Under the pieces are notes generated by a model. That model worked only from the letters and a program-made list of their open reading frames with translations. It was not told where the DNA came from and searched no databases. Positions 61,149 to 64,000 of a stretch of 64,000 nucleotides of DNA are shown here, piece after piece. A program made the translations under genes and the position numbers. The first letter of the stretch is position 1, and each line of letters begins with the position of its first letter. Source of the DNA: Streptomyces sp. AC512_CC834 (lineage in GTDB: Bacteria; Actinomycetota; Actinomycetes; Streptomycetales; Streptomycetaceae); the NCBI RefSeq assembly GCF_019049325.1, contig NZ_JAGMUO010000016.1, forward strand, positions 1 through 64,000, written 5' to 3'.

Positions 61149-63977
61149 ATGCGGCTGTCCAGCCAAGCCGGTCCGTCCGGCCCGGGCAGCGGCACGAAGA
61201 CGAGCGGGCACGGAGGGGCGGCCGGAATGACCACCGGACTGATCCCGGGGGAGCAGCCCCCGGATCCCGGGCCGACGGGTGGACTGCCGCAGCAGCGGCG
61301 CGAGCCGGTCGGCCATGAGGCCGTGCCCGGGGAGAGAGGGTCGAGGAGTTCTGTGATCACCGCGCGTGCGGCCGCCAGCTTCGAGCCCGTCGGACGATCC
61401 GTGGCGAGCGCCCGGGCCTTCGTCCGCGACACGCTTCAGGGCTGGGGCCATGCCGACATCGTCGACGACGCCGTGGTGCTCACAAGCGAACTGGTGACCA
61501 ACGCCGTGGTACACGCCGGCACCACCGCCGACGTCCTGTGCCTGCGCAGCGACGACGGCGTACGGATCGAGGTGGCCGACCACTACCCCGAGCGCGAGGT
61601 GCCCCTCCAGGGCTCCCCCGCCGACATGGGCAGCCCCGACCGCGAGGGCGGCCGCGGTCTCCAACTGTGCGCGGCCCTGGCCGACCGGTGGGGCGTCGAG
61701 TACTCGCCCACGCTGAAGAACGTCTGGTTCCACCTGCATCTGCCCGAGCGTCCGGTCGGCACCCGCACCGCGGGCCCCTCCCTCCCCGCCGCCCTGCTGC
61801 CCCTGGCCGACGGCAGGGTCCGCGTCGCCGTCGTCCAGATCGACCGCACCGGCGCCGTCACGTCCTGGAACGAGGACGCCGACGATCTCTTCGGCTACTC
61901 CGCCGAGCAGGTCGTCGGAAAGCCGCTGACCGACATCGCCGCCTGGCCGCACACCCCCGGCACCAGCACCGGCATCGCCGAGGCACTCCAGCTCTCCCGC
62001 TGGGAGGGCAGCTACGGCATAAGGGGCGCCAACGGCCGCGTCACCCCGGTCTACGCCTCCCACCTCCGCGTCCGCGACGCCGGCGGCGAACCCTCCACGG
62101 TCTGCCTCCTCGTCCGGGACCACGAACGGGCGGTGCTGCAGACTCCGTTGCGCGTGCAGGCCTCCGACTCCTCGTCCTCCGAGGGCCAGAGCGCCGACCC
62201 CTTCGAGGTGTTCATCGGCTCCCCCGCCCCGGACGACCTCGACGGTCTCCTCCAGCGCACGGTCGAACGCGCCCGCGACATGCTCGACGCCGACGCCGCC
62301 TTCCTGCTCCTGGCGACCGACGACGAAACGGAGTTGGAGGTCCGCGCCTCCACCGGCCTGCCCTCCGCCCGCCAGCGTTTCGCCCGCGTCCCCGTCGAGG
62401 CCGGCCCCGGCCGCTACGGCTCGGCGCGCATGCCCGCCGTCCACGACGACCTCGAGGCCGTCCCCGGCGCGGTCCCGCTGCTCCACGGCACGGGCATGCG
62501 CTCGGTCGTCACCGTCCCCCTCAAGGTCGAGGGCCGCCTCACCGGCTCCCTCGGCGTCGCGGCCGAGTCCGCCGGCCGGTACTCCAACGAGGAGGCGCTG
62601 CGCCTTCAGTTCGCCGCGGACCGCATCGCGCTGGCCGTCGAGTCGGCGCGCCTCGGCGAGCTGGAGCGGCTGCGCCGAGGTTCCCTCAGCTTCCTCGTCG
62701 AGGCCTCCGACCTCCTCGCCGGCACCCTCGACCGCGACCAGACGCTGGCCCTGATGGCCCAGATGACCGTCCCGACGCTGGCCACCTGGTGCGCCGTCTA
62801 CACCATCGCCGACCAGGCCTCGGACCCGTACCTGTCCTACGTGCTGCACGAGGACGAGGAACTCATCGACGGCATCAAGTCCCTGCTGTCGAAGATCGCC
62901 CCGCCCGACCCGGTACCCACCCCGGGCGCCCGCGTCTGGACGGCGCCCGCGGAGATGGCCCACCAGGCGGCGCTGCGCACCTCCATGCGCGACCTCGGCC
63001 TGAGCGGCGGCCCGACCTACCAGCTCAGCACCGGCATCGGCCCGACCCTCGCCACGGCCTCCGCCGTCGGCGGCGAGACGGTGGTCCTCCCGCTGGTCGC
63101 GCGCAACCGCGTCATCGGCATGCTCACCCTCGGCAAGCCCACCGACGACCACTTCCGCCAGGAGATCCTCGAACTCGCCGAGGACCTGTCCCGACGGGCC
63201 GCCCTGGCCCTGGACAACGCCAGGCTGTACTCGGAGCGCACGGCGATCAGCCAGTCCCTCCAGCGCAGCCTCCTGCCGCCCGAGCTGCCCCTCATCGACG
63301 GCGTCGAGGTCGAGGTCATCTACCGCGCGGCCGGCGAGGGCAACGAGGTCGGCGGTGACTTCTACGACCTCTTCCCGATCAGCGACGGCGCCTACGGCTT
63401 CGCCATCGGCGACGTCTGCGGCACCGGCCCCAACGCGGCGGCCGTCACGGGCCTGGCCCGGCACGCCCTGCGCCTGCTCGCCCGCGAGGGCCTCAGCGGT
63501 CCCGCGGTCCTGGAGCGCCTCAACTCCGCCATCCTCGACGAGGGCGCCCGCAGCCGCTTCCTCACGCTGCTGTACGGCGAGATGCGCCCGCAGGAGGACG
63601 GCAGCGCGGAACTGAAGGTGGTCTGCGCCGGCCATCCCCTCCCACTGCGACTGCGCCAGGACGGCACGGTCGAGCCGGCCGCCGAACCGCAGCCCCTCCT
63701 CGGCGTCATCGAGGACCTGGAGCTCTACGAGCAGAGGGTCACCCTCGACCCGGGCGACGTCCTGCTCTGCGTCACGGACGGCGTCACCGAACGCCGCGAG
63801 GGCACGCGCATGCTGGGCGACGACGGCCTCGCCGACGTCCTCACCACCTGCACGGGCCTGACGGCCGGCGCGGTGGCCGCCCGCATCATGCGTGCGGTGG
63901 AACGCTTCGCGTCCGACGCCCCGTCCGACGACATGGCGATCCTCGCGATGCGCGTCCCGGAGCCCCACGCGGACTGA
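61149..63977 (+). CDS. osaC: OsaC: RsbW-like kinase, PAS, GAF and PP2C phosphatase protein
   Basis: This 942-residue regulator of the SigB pathway opens with an RsbW-like ATPase (about residues 75-195; DDAVVLTSELVTNAVVHAG, then EGGRGLQLCAALADRWG), then PAS (about 215-315), two GAF-type regions (about 355-510 and 520-690), and a C-terminal SpoIIE/PP2C phosphatase (about 715-935; EVGGDFYDLFPI, GDVCGTGPNAAAVTGLARHA, LLCVTDGVTERREG). The ATG at 61149 lacks a good ribosome site; ATG 61227 (MTTGLIPGEQ) follows GGAGGGG and may be the real start. In S. coelicolor OsaC restores SigB to inactivity after osmotic stress. It is divergent from osaA. Confidence 0.92.
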   Translation: MRLSSQAGPSGPGSGTKTSGHGGAAGMTTGLIPGEQPPDPGPTGGLPQQRREPVGHEAVPGERGSRSSVITARAAASFEPVGRSVASARAFVRDTLQGWGHADIVDDAVVLTSELVTNAVVHAGTTADVLCLRSDDGVRIEVADHYPEREVPLQGSPADMGSPDREGGRGLQLCAALADRWGVEYSPTLKNVWFHLHLPERPVGTRTAGPSLPAALLPLADGRVRVAVVQIDRTGAVTSWNEDADDLFGYSAEQVVGKPLTDIAAWPHTPGTSTGIAEALQLSRWEGSYGIRGANGRVTPVYASHLRVRDAGGEPSTVCLLVRDHERAVLQTPLRVQASDSSSSEGQSADPFEVFIGSPAPDDLDGLLQRTVERARDMLDADAAFLLLATDDETELEVRASTGLPSARQRFARVPVEAGPGRYGSARMPAVHDDLEAVPGAVPLLHGTGMRSVVTVPLKVEGRLTGSLGVAAESAGRYSNEEALRLQFAADRIALAVESARLGELERLRRGSLSFLVEASDLLAGTLDRDQTLALMAQMTVPTLATWCAVYTIADQASDPYLSYVLHEDEELIDGIKSLLSKIAPPDPVPTPGARVWTAPAEMAHQAALRTSMRDLGLSGGPTYQLSTGIGPTLATASAVGGETVVLPLVARNRVIGMLTLGKPTDDHFRQEILELAEDLSRRAALALDNARLYSERTAISQSLQRSLLPPELPLIDGVEVEVIYRAAGEGNEVGGDFYDLFPISDGAYGFAIGDVCGTGPNAAAVTGLARHALRLLAREGLSGPAVLERLNSAILDEGARSRFLTLLYGEMRPQEDGSAELKVVCAGHPLPLRLRQDGTVEPAAEPQPLLGVIEDLELYEQRVTLDPGDVLLCVTDGVTERREGTRMLGDDGLADVLTTCTGLTAGAVAARIMRAVERFASDAPSDDMAILAMRVPEPHAD

Positions 63978-64000
63978 CACAGGGCATGCGAAAGGCCCCG

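Overview
The window is a stretch of Streptomyces chromosome. The GC content is very high, GTG and TTG starts are common, and lipoprotein signals have the Streptomyces-style LTATAC box. Gene order (hflX, rshA, dapF, miaA, miaB, a glutamate-sensing two-component pair, gluABCD, recX, recA, lhr, a Nei-type glycosylase, a Dps protein, clgR, cinA, pgsA, rimO, ftsK, osaB, osaA, osaC) is, from recall, the conserved core-chromosome order around recA in S. coelicolor. It is mostly core housekeeping DNA with a worn accessory patch at the left edge. No prophage, insertion sequence, CRISPR array, tRNA or rRNA was recognised.

Layout. 1-1.6 kb: relics on the minus strand, namely an MmyB-type regulator tail and a class III aminotransferase that has a frameshift, no PLP lysine and a hexanucleotide expansion. 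1.9-4.5 kb: two tandem 409-residue secreted trypsin-like proteases, the second behind an A/T-rich repeat with a 10-bp period. 4.6-10.3 kb: hflX, an M1 metallopeptidase and the RelA/SpoT homologue rshA, with a 29-30 bp tandem repeat between the last two. 10.5-16.4 kb: dapF, miaA, miaB and small unknowns. 16.4-20.6 kb: a LuxR-type two-component pair, a two-gene K+/H+ antiporter and a MazG-like protein.

20.7-27.6 kb is a glutamate module. An anchored TAXI binding protein converges on a GluK-like sensor and GluR-like regulator, which diverge from the ABC importer gluABCD. An 11-bp direct repeat upstream of gluA is a good candidate GluR operator. 27.8-31.7 kb: a flavoprotein hydroxylase, then a sulfur locus in which a probably leaderless 28-residue cysteine-rich leader peptide precedes a cysteine dioxygenase-like cupin and a rhodanese, then a sugar-type binding lipoprotein. 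31.9-36.9 kb: recA-recX with a LexA-type box inside the recA promoter, a PerM-family protein, DUF3046 and a frameshifted gene. 36.9-38.9 kb: an AraC regulator coupled by overlapping codons to azlC and azlD. 39-44.9 kb: lhr followed by a Nei-type glycosylase. 44.9-50 kb: an SRPBCC protein beside an ArsR relic, dpsB, clgR, and the coupled rimO-pgsA-cinA operon. 50-54 kb: a RodZ-like protein and ftsK.

The right end is the osmoadaptation locus: response regulator OsaB, the giant hybrid kinase OsaA with about twelve HAMP units, and the divergent anti-sigma/phosphatase OsaC. Together they link osmotic stress to SigB control and development. The best leads for something little described are the Cys-leader/cysteine dioxygenase/rhodanese unit, the phased repeat before the second protease, the TAXI protein at the glutamate sensor, and the intergenic repeat arrays.
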